Below the pieces are notes generated by a model that worked only from the letters and a program-made list of their open reading frames with translations, did no database searches and was not told where the DNA came from. From Verrucomicrobiia bacterium (GTDB lineage Bacteria; Verrucomicrobiota; Verrucomicrobiia; Opitutales; Opitutaceae), in contig WYBX01000141.1 of NCBI GenBank assembly GCA_011525695.1, forward strand, positions 1 through 55,826: a stretch of 55,826 nucleotides of DNA, written 5' to 3'. The number at the start of each line of letters is the position of its first letter. Positions within the stretch are counted from its first letter, which is position 1. The position numbers and the translations under genes are program-made. This document shows positions 7,154-17,100 of this stretch, in pieces.

Positions 7154-8897
7154 ACGCCTTCATGGTTGCACAGGGGGTGCCAGCCGCCGGGCCGTGTGGC
7201 CGGATGGTATACGGACCGACCGCCGCCGGGACGATGAAGGTCTCGGCATAATGAACGACCAGCGGTTCGAAGGCCCGATCGGGGCTCTCGACGATCGCCT
7301 CGGCCCCCTCGACCAGGTTCATCACGTTGACGCCGCCGCCTGTGTCGTGCGGCACGGTCTGGGTAAACCAATGCCGGCGGGTCTCGATGAACTCGCGCTC
7401 GTGCAAACCCGTGCGCTCCTCCCGCCATCCGTCGCCGTGCGAGAGGGGAGTCACGGTGTTGATCAGCTGGCGGCGGGTCCAGTCCGTCGTCCGCTCCCAG
7501 TCGATGTTCGCCGCGCCGTGCTCGAGGTGAACCGGGCGCGGCTTGCCGTCGAGCCCGAGCCGCGCCCAGTCCCAGAGCTTGAAGGTGAAAATGTAGGGGG
7601 TGGCGCTGATCTCGAGGACCATGGTGTCGGCGCCCGAGCAATGCACGGTGCCCGCCGGGATCAAGAAGTGGTCGTGCTTCCTTGCCGGCCAGCGGTTCGC
7701 ATGTCGGTCGGCGTCGAAGGGCGCCGTGCCCGCCTGCGCCGCCGCGAGTTCGCGCAGCATCACGGCGGAATCGGCGTTGTTCTTCAGCCCGAGGTAGACC
7801 GAGGCTTCCGCGCCCGCATCGAGGATGTAGTAGCTCTCATCCTGCGTGTAATGCATCCCGAAGTGCCGCTGGATGTACTCGGTCAGCGGATGCACCTGGA
7901 ACGAGAGGTTCCCGCCACCCATGGTGTCGAGCAAATCGAACCGGATGGGAAACTCGTCGCCGAACCGCGCGTGGACGGCTTCGCCCAGGAGCGCGCGCGG
8001 ATGCTCGAACACCACGTCGAGCGACGGCAGTTCCATCCGCACTCCACCCAGCTCCAGCCGCAGGCTGTTCTCCTCCGGCACGCAGTCGAAGCACCAGCCG
8101 TAGTTCTTCTCGTTTCGATCCAGCCCGAAGCGCTCCTTCATCCACTGGCCGCCCCAGGGTGCGGGATCGAAGAAGGGCACGACCCGGAACGGACGGGTGA
8201 CGGCGTGACGCAGCCCGCGCCGGACGGCCTCGCCATCAGCCAGCTTGGGCTCGCGGGGATTGTTCGTATCGAGCACGAAATCCCATTGGGAAATCAGCGG
8301 GCGCTTCCAGCGGTCGGCAACGCGCCAGTCGACGAAGAAGGCCCGCTTGTACTTGAGGCTCGCCGGTGCGCTCCGGTTCTCGACGCCGAGGTTTCCCGTC
8401 TCGTGGCGACGAAACCGCAGCTGCGCCTCCCAGCGTGCCAGATCGGCGTAGACAAGCACATCGCCGGGATCGATGAGCCGTGCTCCGCAGCCTGCGAGCA
8501 GGACCAGCCCCTCCTTGACTGCCTGCAGCCGCTCCCGAATCCGGTCGAGCGCGGCCGCGTCAAAGAAGTCCGGGAGTTGCAACCCGCCGATGAACCCAAA
8601 CACCGGATCCGAACCGCCGAGGAACGGGGCCGCAAGCGCGTCAATCCGCTCCGGCCGCAACAGGGCTTCATGTGCCGCCGCGACGAAGGCCGGTCGCAGC
8701 CGTGCCGTGAGTTCCTGCTGCACGTGCCGCTCGTCCACTCCGGGATAGCATTCGACGACCAGGACGCACCGCGACCCGCGGCGGCGGGCGATGGCTTGCT
8801 GGAGCCGATGGGCAATGGAGTCCCATCCCTGCACGCAGGTGTCCTCGCTGCCGGGCACGGCAATGAAGGGGGAAAGATCGTAGTTCGGCCTGATCAC
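7140..8897 (-). CDS. Class I phosphomannose isomerase with extra N-terminal domain
   Basis: This 585-residue protein is much longer than ManA (about 300-400). From about residue 230 it has the class I isomerase core: FFDPAPWGGQWMKERFG, GGGNLSFQVHPLTEYIQ, QDESYYILDAGAEASVYLG, HFLIPAGTVHCSG and ISATPYIFTFKLWD, including the QVH, E and H metal-site residues. The first roughly 180 residues resemble a uridine-kinase-like nucleoside kinase fold, with VLVVECYPGVDERHV in the place where a Walker A loop would stand, but without the GxxxxGK(S/T) sequence. That domain is therefore probably not a working kinase. The gene is coupled to the ROK kinase gene (4-base overlap). It likely converts mannose-6-phosphate or a related sugar phosphate to the fructose form. 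Confidence 0.8.
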   Translation of the reverse strand: MIRPNYDLSPFIAVPGSEDTCVQGWDSIAHRLQQAIARRRGSRCVLVVECYPGVDERHVQQELTARLRPAFVAAAHEALLRPERIDALAAPFLGGSDPVFGFIGGLQLPDFFDAAALDRIRERLQAVKEGLVLLAGCGARLIDPGDVLVYADLARWEAQLRFRRHETGNLGVENRSAPASLKYKRAFFVDWRVADRWKRPLISQWDFVLDTNNPREPKLADGEAVRRGLRHAVTRPFRVVPFFDPAPWGGQWMKERFGLDRNEKNYGWCFDCVPEENSLRLELGGVRMELPSLDVVFEHPRALLGEAVHARFGDEFPIRFDLLDTMGGGNLSFQVHPLTEYIQRHFGMHYTQDESYYILDAGAEASVYLGLKNNADSAVMLRELAAAQAGTAPFDADRHANRWPARKHDHFLIPAGTVHCSGADTMVLEISATPYIFTFKLWDWARLGLDGKPRPVHLEHGAANIDWERTTDWTRRQLINTVTPLSHGDGWREERTGLHEREFIETRRHWFTQTVPHDTGGGVNVMNLVEGAEAIVESPDRAFEPLVVHYAETFIVPAAVGPYTIRPHGPAAGTPCATMKAFVRA

Positions 8898-9850
8898 GGG
8901 TTCAGAGTGGGAAACTGTTCACGCAGCAGCCATGCGCCGCCGGCGAGCGCGGCGTTGTCGCCGAGTGCGGAAGCGATGACCTGCACCCGGCCCCATGGCG
9001 TGTGGGCGTGGCGCGCCACATGCTGCTGGATGGCGGGGAGGATGACGCTGGCGCTGGCCATGATGCCTCCGCCCAGGATCAGACGCTCGGGATCGTAGGC
9101 GTGGATGAGATTCACCGCGAGTGTCCCCCAAACCCTCAGGCTGTGGTCGCGGAGTGCGGCGGCAAAGGGATCGCCGGCCGCCGCATGTTGGAAGACGAGT
9201 TCGTAATCAAGAGCAGCCGCGGCGCGCAGCGGGCTTTCGTTCCATCCCGGCTGGCCCGCGGCCAGCTCGCCCAGGAACGCGGTGGAGGCTTCCGACTCCG
9301 CGCAGCCGGCATTGCCGCAATTGCACGCCCGACCGCCGTCGTAGCGGACGCTCATGTGTCCACCGAGCACACCGGCCTGACCGTGCCGGCCCCGCAGCAC
9401 GCGACCCTCGATGATGGCGCTGGTGCCAAGTCCCGTGCCGAGCGTCATCATGACGAGGTTGTCACAACCGCGACCGGCGCCCGCGCGCCATTCGCCGATC
9501 AGCGCCATGCGCGCATCGTTTTCGATCGCGAGCGGCAGTTCGAACTCGCGCCGCGCCCAGGCGCGGAGGTCGATTTCCATCGCGTCGGCGAACTTCCCGT
9601 ATTCGGCGAGCACCCGGCCGGTCGCCGGATCGACCAGGCTCGGAAAGGCGATCACGATGCCGGCACAATCGCGCGGCGTGAGGGCGAGTTCATCGAGCAG
9701 CCGCCGCCAGCCGGCCGCGAGCACCGGCAATTGTGGCGCCAGTCCGAGTCTGGAATGTGCGGGCTCGACCGCCTGCACGAGGACGCGGTCCTCGCGAGTG
9801 ACGCCGATTTTGAGGCGCGTGCCGCCGAGATCACAGGCGAGGATCGTCAT
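8894..9850 (-). CDS. ROK-family sugar kinase
   Basis: This 318-residue protein starts MTILACDLGGTRLKIGVT, the ATP-binding phosphate-1 motif of ROK kinases, and carries VMMTLGTGLGTSAII and the zinc motif CNCGNAGCAE, which matches CxCGxxGCxE. HMSVRYDG follows the usual ROK position for the metal-binding His. No DNA-binding domain is present, so it is an enzyme rather than a ROK repressor. The ATG at 9850 overlaps the transporter stop by four bases; longer frames upstream only read through the antisense of the transporter. It should phosphorylate the imported hexose (glucose, mannose or fructose) for the two isomerases downstream. Confidence 0.9.
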   Translation of the reverse strand: MTILACDLGGTRLKIGVTREDRVLVQAVEPAHSRLGLAPQLPVLAAGWRRLLDELALTPRDCAGIVIAFPSLVDPATGRVLAEYGKFADAMEIDLRAWARREFELPLAIENDARMALIGEWRAGAGRGCDNLVMMTLGTGLGTSAIIEGRVLRGRHGQAGVLGGHMSVRYDGGRACNCGNAGCAESEASTAFLGELAAGQPGWNESPLRAAAALDYELVFQHAAAGDPFAAALRDHSLRVWGTLAVNLIHAYDPERLILGGGIMASASVILPAIQQHVARHAHTPWGRVQVIASALGDNAALAGGAWLLREQFPTLNP

Positions 9851-11277
9851 GTGCGGGCATGCTGGCCGGTCCTGGGTTCGCGCCACATCCGCTCGATGGC
9901 CTCGAGCGAGCGGCCCTTGGTTTCCGGAATCAGGGCGAGAACGAAGATGAATGAGATCAGGCTGACAGCGGCGTAGATCCAGAACGTTCTCGCCGGCCCG
10001 ATGGCAGGACTGTCGTTCATCATCGGGAATGTCTGGGCGACAATGAAGCAGGAGACCCAGACAGTGAAGGCTGCCACCGACATGGCGCGGCCCCGAACCT
10101 TGTTGGGAAAGACTTCGGAGCTGAACAACCAGCTGATGGGGCCCATGGCCATGGCAAAGGCGGCGATGAAAAGCACCACGCACAAGAGGAGCCCGAGACC
10201 CTGTTGCTGGGTGTGGAACATCCAGCCAACCAGGCCGAGGGCCAGCGTCTGGAGGGCAGTGCCGGTGAGCAGGAGCGGCCGGCGTCCGGCGCGATCGACA
10301 AGTCCGATCGCGACAAATGTGAAAAGCAGGTTGATCAGGCCGACCCAGACCGACGAGGTGAAGGCCGCGTTGGTCCCGCCACCGGCCGTGGCGAAAATCT
10401 TGGTCGAATAGTACATGATCGCGTTGATCCCCGAGAACTGCGAAAAGGCCATCAGCAGCACCGCGAGCACGAGTGGCTTGCGGAATGCGCCGGTGATGAG
10501 TTCGCGAAAACTGCCTTCCTCCTCGCGGATGGCTTCGCGAATGGCGGCCAGCTCTTGCGTCGCATGCCCGGCACCGCCGACCTTGATCAGAATGTCGCGC
10601 GCCTCGTCCTCGCGGCCCCTTTGGGCCAGCCAGCGAGGGCTCTCCGGCACGGCAAGCAGCAGCACCATGAATGCGGCCGCTGGCAGGACCTCCATGCCGA
10701 ACATCCAGCGCCAACCCATGCTGGTGTTCCAGGCTTCATCACCCATGCCCTGGATCAACTTGTTGACGAAGAGCGTCAGGAAGATGCCGGTGACGATGCC
10801 CAATTGAAAGAGCGTGCCGAGCCGCCCGCGCCATCTTCCCGGCGCGACCTCCGCAATATATACCGGGCAGATCATGGAGGACGCGCCAATCCCGAGGCCG
10901 CCGATGAAGCGGGCAATGAGGAACTGGTTGAAGGTCTCCGGGATGGCGGAGAGCAAGGCCGACACTCCGTAAAGCAGGGCGCACAGGTACAGCATCTGCT
11001 TCCGGCCGAACCGGTCGCTCAGGAAACCCGCGGCCATCGCGCCGGGGATGCAGCCGAGTATGGCACTCGCCCCGGCCAGCCCTTCCTGGGCCGGCGTGAG
11101 GTGGAGGAAGGCGCGGAGATATGAATTCGCGCCGTTGATGACGGCGGTATCGTAACCGAAAAGGAAACCGCCGATGGCGGTCACGCCGGTGGCGAAGAGG
11201 ACGAACCCCGCTGAGGTCCCGGGGAGCGGTTGTTCGGTGGCGGGGCGTGAAGTGTCCCGGGCCCTTGGCGTTGTCAT
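9847..11277 (-). CDS. MFS sugar:H+ symporter (sugar porter family)
   Basis: This 476-residue protein has about 12 hydrophobic segments and the sugar-porter signature set: GGFLFGYDTAVINGA in helix 1, DRFGRKQ in the first loop, RFIGGLGIGASSMICPVYIA, PESPRWL before the central loop, QFSGINAIMYY in helix 7, DRAGRRPLL, and PETKGRSLEAIE at the C terminus. This is the XylE/GalP/GLUT group, in the inner membrane. It overlaps the GntR regulator gene and the kinase gene by four bases each. Together with the intracellular kinase and isomerases it explains how monosaccharide released by the GH3 enzyme would be taken up. The sugar is not defined by the sequence. Confidence 0.93.
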   Translation of the reverse strand: MTTPRARDTSRPATEQPLPGTSAGFVLFATGVTAIGGFLFGYDTAVINGANSYLRAFLHLTPAQEGLAGASAILGCIPGAMAAGFLSDRFGRKQMLYLCALLYGVSALLSAIPETFNQFLIARFIGGLGIGASSMICPVYIAEVAPGRWRGRLGTLFQLGIVTGIFLTLFVNKLIQGMGDEAWNTSMGWRWMFGMEVLPAAAFMVLLLAVPESPRWLAQRGREDEARDILIKVGGAGHATQELAAIREAIREEEGSFRELITGAFRKPLVLAVLLMAFSQFSGINAIMYYSTKIFATAGGGTNAAFTSSVWVGLINLLFTFVAIGLVDRAGRRPLLLTGTALQTLALGLVGWMFHTQQQGLGLLLCVVLFIAAFAMAMGPISWLFSSEVFPNKVRGRAMSVAAFTVWVSCFIVAQTFPMMNDSPAIGPARTFWIYAAVSLISFIFVLALIPETKGRSLEAIERMWREPRTGQHART

Positions 11278-12032
11278 TCGTGGCGGAGGGTGAGGGTGAG
11301 GGCGAAGCGCTCGCAGCGATAATGCACGACCGCGTATTCAATGGGGCGCCGGCCGGCATCCAGGACCGTGCGCGTCCGGCGGAGGAGCGGCGTGCCGGCT
11401 GCCACCGCGAGTTTCCCGGCCAGGAGGGAGTCCGCCGCCACGGCGGTGAAATGCTCGATCGACTCGTCGGCGGCGACCCGGCATTTGGCGCGAATCAGTT
11501 CGTACAACGGCTGGGAAAAATCGTCCTTGGCCGAGAGACCGAGCCGCGGATGCAACCAGGAACGGAACGCCACCTCGGGTCGTCCCGACCAGCCGCGGAC
11601 CCGGTCAAGCCGGAGGGCCTTGAGCCCTGCGGTGAGCTGCAAGGCTCGCGCCACCTCCGCCGGAGCCACAACCTCGCGCACGCCAACCGAAAAGGTTTCG
11701 ACCGCGATCCCCTTCGCCAGCATCTCCTGGGTGAAGCTGTGCCATGCTCCCACGCCGGAGCTGACGGGCGGCTCCACCACCCGGGTGCCCACGCCCGCCC
11801 GGCGCTCGAGCCGGCCCTCGTCCACCAGCCGGCCGATTGCGGCCCGGAGGGTGTTGCGGCTGATCCCCAGCCAGCGCGAAAGGGACACCTCGTCCGGAAG
11901 GAGGCCGCCCTCGCGGTATTCCGGCCGGGCGATCAGGTCGCGGACGGCCTGCTGGGCCTTCGCATGGAGCGGCAGCGCGCTGTGGGGGTCGAGGCGGAAG
12001 TCGCGAAGCTTGCCGGGAAGGTCGTGCGCCAT
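11274..12032 (-). CDS. GntR/HutC-family transcriptional regulator (UTRA)
   Basis: The 252-residue form starts at the ATG at 12032; a TTG at 12071 would add 13 residues but lies within the repeat-rich upstream region. The N-terminal winged helix shows LPLHAKAQQAVRDLI, LLPDEVSLSRWLGISRNTLR and RLVDEGRLERRAGVGTRV. The C-terminal UTRA ligand domain follows (LKALRLDRVRGWSGRPEVAF, HFTAVAADSLLAGKLAV, RRPIEYAVVHYRCERF). HutC-type members usually sense a phosphorylated sugar or similar ligand and repress the operon they head. It is the first gene of the operon and overlaps the transporter gene, so autoregulation is likely. Candidate binding sites are the TTGAAC repeats just upstream. Confidence 0.88.
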   Translation of the reverse strand: MAHDLPGKLRDFRLDPHSALPLHAKAQQAVRDLIARPEYREGGLLPDEVSLSRWLGISRNTLRAAIGRLVDEGRLERRAGVGTRVVEPPVSSGVGAWHSFTQEMLAKGIAVETFSVGVREVVAPAEVARALQLTAGLKALRLDRVRGWSGRPEVAFRSWLHPRLGLSAKDDFSQPLYELIRAKCRVAADESIEHFTAVAADSLLAGKLAVAAGTPLLRRTRTVLDAGRRPIEYAVVHYRCERFALTLTLRHE

Positions 12033-12065
12033 GGCGGCTGGAGATTGTCCGAGGTCCGGTTGGCG

Positions 12066-12094
12066 GTTCAAGCCATTTGTTTGAACATTTGAAC
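12066..12094. promoter_or_regulatory. TTGAAC repeat cluster upstream of the GntR operon
   Basis: GTTCAA (12066-12071) and TTGAAC (12081-12086) form an inverted repeat with a 9-base spacer, and a second TTGAAC (12089-12094) makes a direct repeat of the right arm. The cluster sits 34 bases upstream of the preferred GntR start, where an operator would be expected. Binding by the GntR protein is inference. A similar pair of half-sites occurs at 48762-48787. Confidence 0.4.
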
Positions 12095-12224
12095 TATTGA
12101 CGAGGAGCGGCTTTTCAGTTCACGCTTTTTGGCACAGTCCCGGAGCCCGCTGCCCGCCGGCCGCGCGGTTCACCCGGTGGTCTTGCAGTTGACCCGCCCG
12201 ATGCAGACGCGTCAGGCGGAGCAG

Positions 12225-12252
12225 AGCCAAGGCTGCCAGAAAAACCTTGGCT
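12225..12252. promoter_or_regulatory. Perfect 8-bp inverted repeat upstream of the ECF sigma gene
   Basis: AGCCAAGG and CCTTGGCT flank a 12-base A-rich loop, ending 10 bases before the ATG at 12263. It could be an operator for the divergent promoters, an RNA hairpin over the ribosome site, or a terminator. The TTGACA at 12252-12257 is too close to the start to serve as its -35 box unless the true start is downstream. Confidence 0.4.
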
Positions 12253-12262
12253 TGACACTCGA

Positions 12263-12904
12263 ATGCATTCACACACCCGCCCTTGGCTCGTGAGCGCGCC
12301 GACCACAACCATCCCGTCCGGTTCGAACGTGGAGCAAGCAACCTTGCCGGCGCTCTCGTCGACGCTGGACCTCGCCAGCGCCAAGTGGTTTGCCGAGGAG
12401 GTTCATGCCCACGACGGCCAGCTCAAGGCATATCTGCGCGGCAGCTTTCCCGCGGTGCGCGACATCGACGACATTGTGCAGGAATCGTACCTGCGTATCT
12501 GGCGCCGGCAGGTGCACCGGCCGATCGAGTCGGTCAAGGCGTTCCTGTTCACCATTGCGCGGCGGCTGGCCATCGACACGGCGCGTCATCGCGCCCGTTC
12601 CCCCATCGAATTTGTGGGAGATTTGGGCTCGCTGGACGTTAGTGATGGTAGCGCACATGCGGCGGAAGCGTTGTGTCGGGCGGAGAAAATCCGGCTTTTG
12701 ACCGACGCGATCGACGCTCTTCCCAGCCGCTGCCGCGAAATCGTGATCCTTCGAAAAATCCAGCTCCGCTCGACCATCGAGGTCGCATTGCGGCTTGGCA
12801 TCTCACCGCATGCGGTTGAAAATCACTTCACCCGCGGCACCGCACGCATCCGTGCCTACCTGCGCGCACGCGGGGTGCATGATTCCCTCGGCCGTGAAAC
12901 CTGA
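12263..12904 (+). CDS. ECF RNA polymerase sigma factor, FecI-like
   Basis: This 213-residue protein carries sigma region 2 (LKAYLRGSFPAVRDIDDIVQ, YLRIWRR, FLFTIARRLAIDTARH) and region 4 (IDALPSRCREIVILRKIQLR, EVALRLGISPHAVENHFTRG), the full ECF architecture. The N terminus before about residue 40 is longer than usual, so the true start may be one of the in-frame GTG codons at 12290 or 12329. It overlaps the FecR-like gene by 26 bases and precedes an STN-containing receptor. In FecI-FecR-FecA systems ligand binding at the outer-membrane receptor releases the sigma factor to transcribe the receptor locus; the same logic is likely here for a glycan. Confidence 0.9.
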   Translation: MHSHTRPWLVSAPTTTIPSGSNVEQATLPALSSTLDLASAKWFAEEVHAHDGQLKAYLRGSFPAVRDIDDIVQESYLRIWRRQVHRPIESVKAFLFTIARRLAIDTARHRARSPIEFVGDLGSLDVSDGSAHAAEALCRAEKIRLLTDAIDALPSRCREIVILRKIQLRSTIEVALRLGISPHAVENHFTRGTARIRAYLRARGVHDSLGRET

Positions 12905-13964
12905 GCCCGAACCTTCTGATCCTAAACACGCTCCGGTGACCGCCGGGATGCGTGCGACCGCCGCCGAATGGAGCCGGCGGTCTGCGGCGGGCCTTTCCGC
13001 ACCGCAGCGGGAGGAGTTTCGCCGCTGGCTGGCGGCGGATCCGCGCCATGGGGCTGCGCTCGCGCAAGTGCGGCCCGCGGCCGACGATTGCGACTGGATG
13101 TGGCACGCGGGTGCGGTGGACGAGATTGCGGCGGGGCTGGCGCAACGCAAAATCCGGCGGCGCAGGCGGCGGCTGGTGGCTTCCGCAAGCGTTACGGCGG
13201 GGCTGCTCCTGTTGCTGGTCGCATTGCCGAACCTGCGCGAACGGGAACCGGGACTGTCGTCGGCTGCCGTCGCCCTGACGGTCGTGGAGCCGGCGCGCCG
13301 CGTTCTGCCGGACGGCTCGGTGATCGAGTTGCGCAACGATGCGGATGTCGCGATCGAGTTCACCCCGGCGCTCCGGCGAGTCGTGTTGCGTGGAGGGGAG
13401 GCGCATTTCCAGGTGTTTTCCGACGCCTCCCGACCCTTTGTCGTTTCCAGCCGAGGCGTGGAAGTCCGCGCTGTCGGCACGGCCTTTGCGGTGCAGGTGG
13501 CGCCGACTGACATCGAGGTGATGGTGACCGAAGGCCGGGTCGCGGTGGCCGCCGAGGAGCATTCCGGCGATTCCGACGCCCGGGCGGTGCCGGGGAGGGC
13601 GCCGCGGCCGGCGTTTGCCGCCTTCACGGTCGATGCCGGCAATCGGGTCAACGTGCCGGCCGCCCCCGAGCCCGCGATGCCACCCGTCGTGCCGATGACC
13701 GAGAAGGATGTCTCCGAAAAGCTCGGCTGGCGGATCCCGAGGATCGAATTCACCGCGTCGCCGTTGCGTGAGGTCGTGGCGCGGCTGAACGCACACAACC
13801 GCGTGCAACTCGCGTTCGACGACCCGAGCCTGGGGGACTTGCGAATCAGCGGCGTTCTGCGCGCCGACCGTTTCGACTCGTTGCTGGAAATGCTGGAGGC
13901 GGACTTCGGCGTGAAGGCCGAGGCCAGGGGCGAGTGGGAATTCCGGCTGAGCCGAAAGCCGTAG
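12879..13964 (+). CDS. FecR-like sigma regulator
   Basis: This 361-residue protein has a cytoplasmic N-terminal region with the FecR pattern (AAEWSRRSAAGLSAPQREEF, then RRWLAADPRHGAAL), one membrane segment (LVASASVTAGLLLLLVALPN), and a periplasmic FecR domain (RRVLPDGSVIELRNDADVAI, VVLRGGEAHFQVFSDASRPF, VEVRAVGTAFAVQV). A C-terminal region with FTASPLREVVARLNAHNRVQ looks like a secretin/STN-type short domain, often present in Verrucomicrobia and Bacteroidetes FecR proteins. The ATG at 12879 is preferred; a more upstream start would add 28 residues without family similarity. It transmits the receptor signal to the sigma factor across the inner membrane. Confidence 0.88.
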   Translation: MIPSAVKPEPEPSDPKHAPVTAGMRATAAEWSRRSAAGLSAPQREEFRRWLAADPRHGAALAQVRPAADDCDWMWHAGAVDEIAAGLAQRKIRRRRRRLVASASVTAGLLLLLVALPNLREREPGLSSAAVALTVVEPARRVLPDGSVIELRNDADVAIEFTPALRRVVLRGGEAHFQVFSDASRPFVVSSRGVEVRAVGTAFAVQVAPTDIEVMVTEGRVAVAAEEHSGDSDARAVPGRAPRPAFAAFTVDAGNRVNVPAAPEPAMPPVVPMTEKDVSEKLGWRIPRIEFTASPLREVVARLNAHNRVQLAFDDPSLGDLRISGVLRADRFDSLLEMLEADFGVKAEARGEWEFRLSRKP

Positions 13965-13979
13965 GAGCGGCCCGCGCCG

Positions 13980-13996
13980 GGCCCGAAAACCGGGCC
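13980..13996 (+). terminator. GC hairpin after the FecR gene
   Basis: GGCCCG-AAAAC-CGGGCC forms a 6-bp stem just downstream of the FecR stop. A second small stem (CCCGG-CATGT-CCGGG, 14080-14094) precedes the receptor start. Neither has a T-run. They may attenuate transcription between the sigma/FecR pair and the receptor, letting the receptor be driven from its own promoter. Confidence 0.4.
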
Positions 13997-14108
13997 GTCA
14001 TCCTGCGCCGAAGGTGCTCGAGAAATGTTTGGGGAGGTTTCAACGCGAGGAGCGTTTCACTCGGTAAGCCCCGGCATGTCCGGGTCGTCCCCAATAACAC
14101 TACTGCGT

Positions 14109-17100
14109 ATGCGCTACGACATTTCAGTTCGATTCCGCGGCCCGCTGATCCTCGCATTGATCTGCGCCGCCATCCTTGCCTGCACCAACGGGCTCAATGC
14201 CGCCGAGGCAGCCAAGCGGCAGTTTGATCTTCCACCCGACACCGCGGAAAAGTCACTGAAGGCATTTTCCGCCCAGTCCGGGCGCGAGGTGCTCTACTCG
14301 AGCGAGGTCGCCGCGGGCGTCCGGACCAATGCGGTCCGCGGCGAGTATACGCCGGAGACGGCCGCGGCCCTCATGCTCGCGGGTACGCGACTCCAGCTGG
14401 TGGCCGACAGGAACGGCGTGATGCGGGCGATCCGGACCGAGGGAGCGGAGAACGTCGCGGAAAAAAACGTCGCGCGGGCGGAGCCGGTGACGACCGGCGT
14501 CCGCCCGCGCCAAAATCGTGAAGTCGTGCCGTCCGAGGTCGACGAGGAGGCGATCGAACTCAGCCCCTTTGTCGTCAATTCCAGCAAGGATGTCGGTTAC
14601 CAGGCAAACAACACGCTTGCCGGCAGCAGGCTCAACACCCGGTTGAAGGACACCGCCGCCTCGATCTCCGTCTTGACGGAGGAACTCCTCAACGATCTGG
14701 GCACGCGTGAAATCACCGAGGCGCTGGAATTTGGCGCGAACAACCTGCAGACGGAGGTCCATGATCTCGGCGGGAATGCCATCGTGGAGTTCTTCGACCA
14801 GCATCGTTATCGAGTCCGCGGGCTGCCGGTCACGGTGGCGCGGAATTATTTCAAGTGGTTGCTGCCCTCGGACAGTTATAATATCGAGCGCATCGAGGAT
14901 TCGCGCGGCCCGAATTCCGTGCTGTTCGGCGTCGGCTCACCCGGCGGCGTGATCAATGTCTCGACCAAGCAGGCAAACTTCCTCCGCCGGGCGAGTGAAC
15001 TCGAACTGGGCACCGGAAGCTGGGAGTCGTGGCGCGTCGCGGTGGATCACAACCAAGTCCTCGGCGACAAGCTGGCGGTGCGGCTGAACCTGCTCAGCGA
15101 CCACACCTCGAGCTTCCGCCGGCATGGATTCAGCGACAGCGAGCGCGGTCACCTCGCCGTCAAGTATCGGCCTTTCAGGACCACGGAGGTCCGGCTCGAC
15201 TGGGAAGTCGGCCGGATCGAGGACAACACCCCGCGGGCTTATCCGTTCCTGGAGGCCTACACCACCTGGACCTCTGCCGGCAGTCCCATGGTGGATTCGT
15301 CCCAGCCGGCGCCGGCCGGAACGATCGTGCTGGGCTCCAGCCCGCGGATCACCCAGGTGATGAACAACGGCTCCCTGCTGAACTGGGCGAGCACCCGGCA
15401 GTCCTCGGGCACCAACAATCCGATCCTCGACACCTCGATTGTCGATCCGTCGGTCAACCCCAACGGTCCCGGGGCGAATCGCCGCACGCACCTCAAGACG
15501 ATCACCGCCGTGGTGCAGCAGCAGTTTGGCAAGCAGACGTTCCTCGAGGTCGGCTACAATCATCAGGATTACGCCTTCGGCGCGTACGATCCCAACGTGG
15601 AGTATCTGCGTGCGGATCCCATGACCACGCTGCCCGGCGGCGGCGCGAACCCCTATGCGGGCCGGCTCTTCATTGAAACGAACTGGATTGAACGCGATCG
15701 CTCCGAGCGATCGGACACGGGACGCGCGACGCTCGCGACCGAGCGGGATTTCGGTCGCTGGGGCAATTACAAGCTGGCCCTCTATGGCGATTACGAGAAG
15801 CGCAACTATTTCAAGAACGACCTCTATGAAATGTGGATCGGCTCGCCCTACAATGCGACGCCCGAGAACGTGGCGAACTTCGTGTACCGCCGCGGGTATG
15901 TCACCGAGGGAGACTGGAACAGCTACCATGCGGGCGGCCCGCAGACATTCGGGCTGATCGAGAACATGCTCGAGCCCACCACCGGACGCACCCTCAGTTC
16001 CACGATGACGCAGGGCACCACCAGCCTGGAGGACGATCCCACGACCCACCGGGCCGGCCTGGCAGGGCTGCAGGCGGCCTATTTCAAGAACCGCGTGATC
16101 TTCGGGGCGGGTTTCCGCCGCGATGAGATGGACGTCTACGACCGCGGCTTCCGTCGCAACGCGACGACGAGCATCTGGGAGGTCGATTACGACAATGCGA
16201 TGCTTCGGAATTACAAGGGTGACACCAAGACATTCGGCGTCGTGGCTCATCTGACCAAGAACCTGTCGGTGCACTACAACCAGGCGACCAACACTGCGCT
16301 CCCGAACCCGGTGATCAAAGTGCTGGCGTCCGATGGCACCAACACGGCCGTGGGCGCGCCCATTTCTGAAGGGCAGGGACGCGATATGGGTTTCAGCCTG
16401 GATTTGCTCGACGGCAAAATCTACGCCCGGGCAGTGGCCTTCGAGACCTCGGCGACGCGCCAGTCGGATTTTCGGTTCGGCGGCCGCTATACCAACCCGT
16501 CCTCGATTCTCTTCTTTGTCCTTGGGGCGGTGCGCGCACTGCCGAATCCGCCGATCAGCCAGGCCGAAGCCGACGCCCACTCGATTCCGGGTGAGAATGG
16601 CGCGACCTTCGACCGGGATTCCACGGGCTATGAGTTCTCACTGACGGCGAACCCGACCAGCAACTTCCGGCTGACGGCCAACTACTCCTACACCGACGCA
16701 GTCGAGGACAACATCGCGCCGGAAATCGTGAGTTGGTGGGCAAGGGAGGAAGCCTACCTCCGCAGCCTCCCGCAGGGCACGCTGGTCGCCCGGGACAACA
16801 AGCCAATCAGCGCCTGGCTGGACACCTTCAAGGCCAACATGGACGCCGACCTCTCGGCCGAGGGGGACCCCAATGTCTTCAATCGCAAGCACAAGGTGAA
16901 TTTCTTTGCCCGCTACGACTTCAGCCGTGGGGTTCTGAAGGGAGCCTACATCGGTGGCGGCTACCGGTGGCAGTCAAAGATGATGAGCTACCGGGACATC
17001 GCCACGGGTTATGAGGACTGGGTGCCGGCGATCGATTCGGCGAGCATGCTCCTCGGTTACAACGTGCCCCGTGAAGTCTTCAAGGGGGGCAAGCTGAGCT

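Noticed and set aside
7194..9098. Plus-strand frame of 634 codons opposite the isomerase and kinase genes
   Set aside because: It is antisense to two well-supported genes and has no recognisable motif.
12252..12257. TTGACA as -35 box for the sigma gene
   Set aside because: It is only about six bases before the annotated start; usable only if the true start is further downstream.
14937..16580. Minus-strand frame of 547 codons inside the first TonB receptor
   Set aside because: It shadows the receptor barrel; the receptor is supported by STN, plug and terminal motifs.
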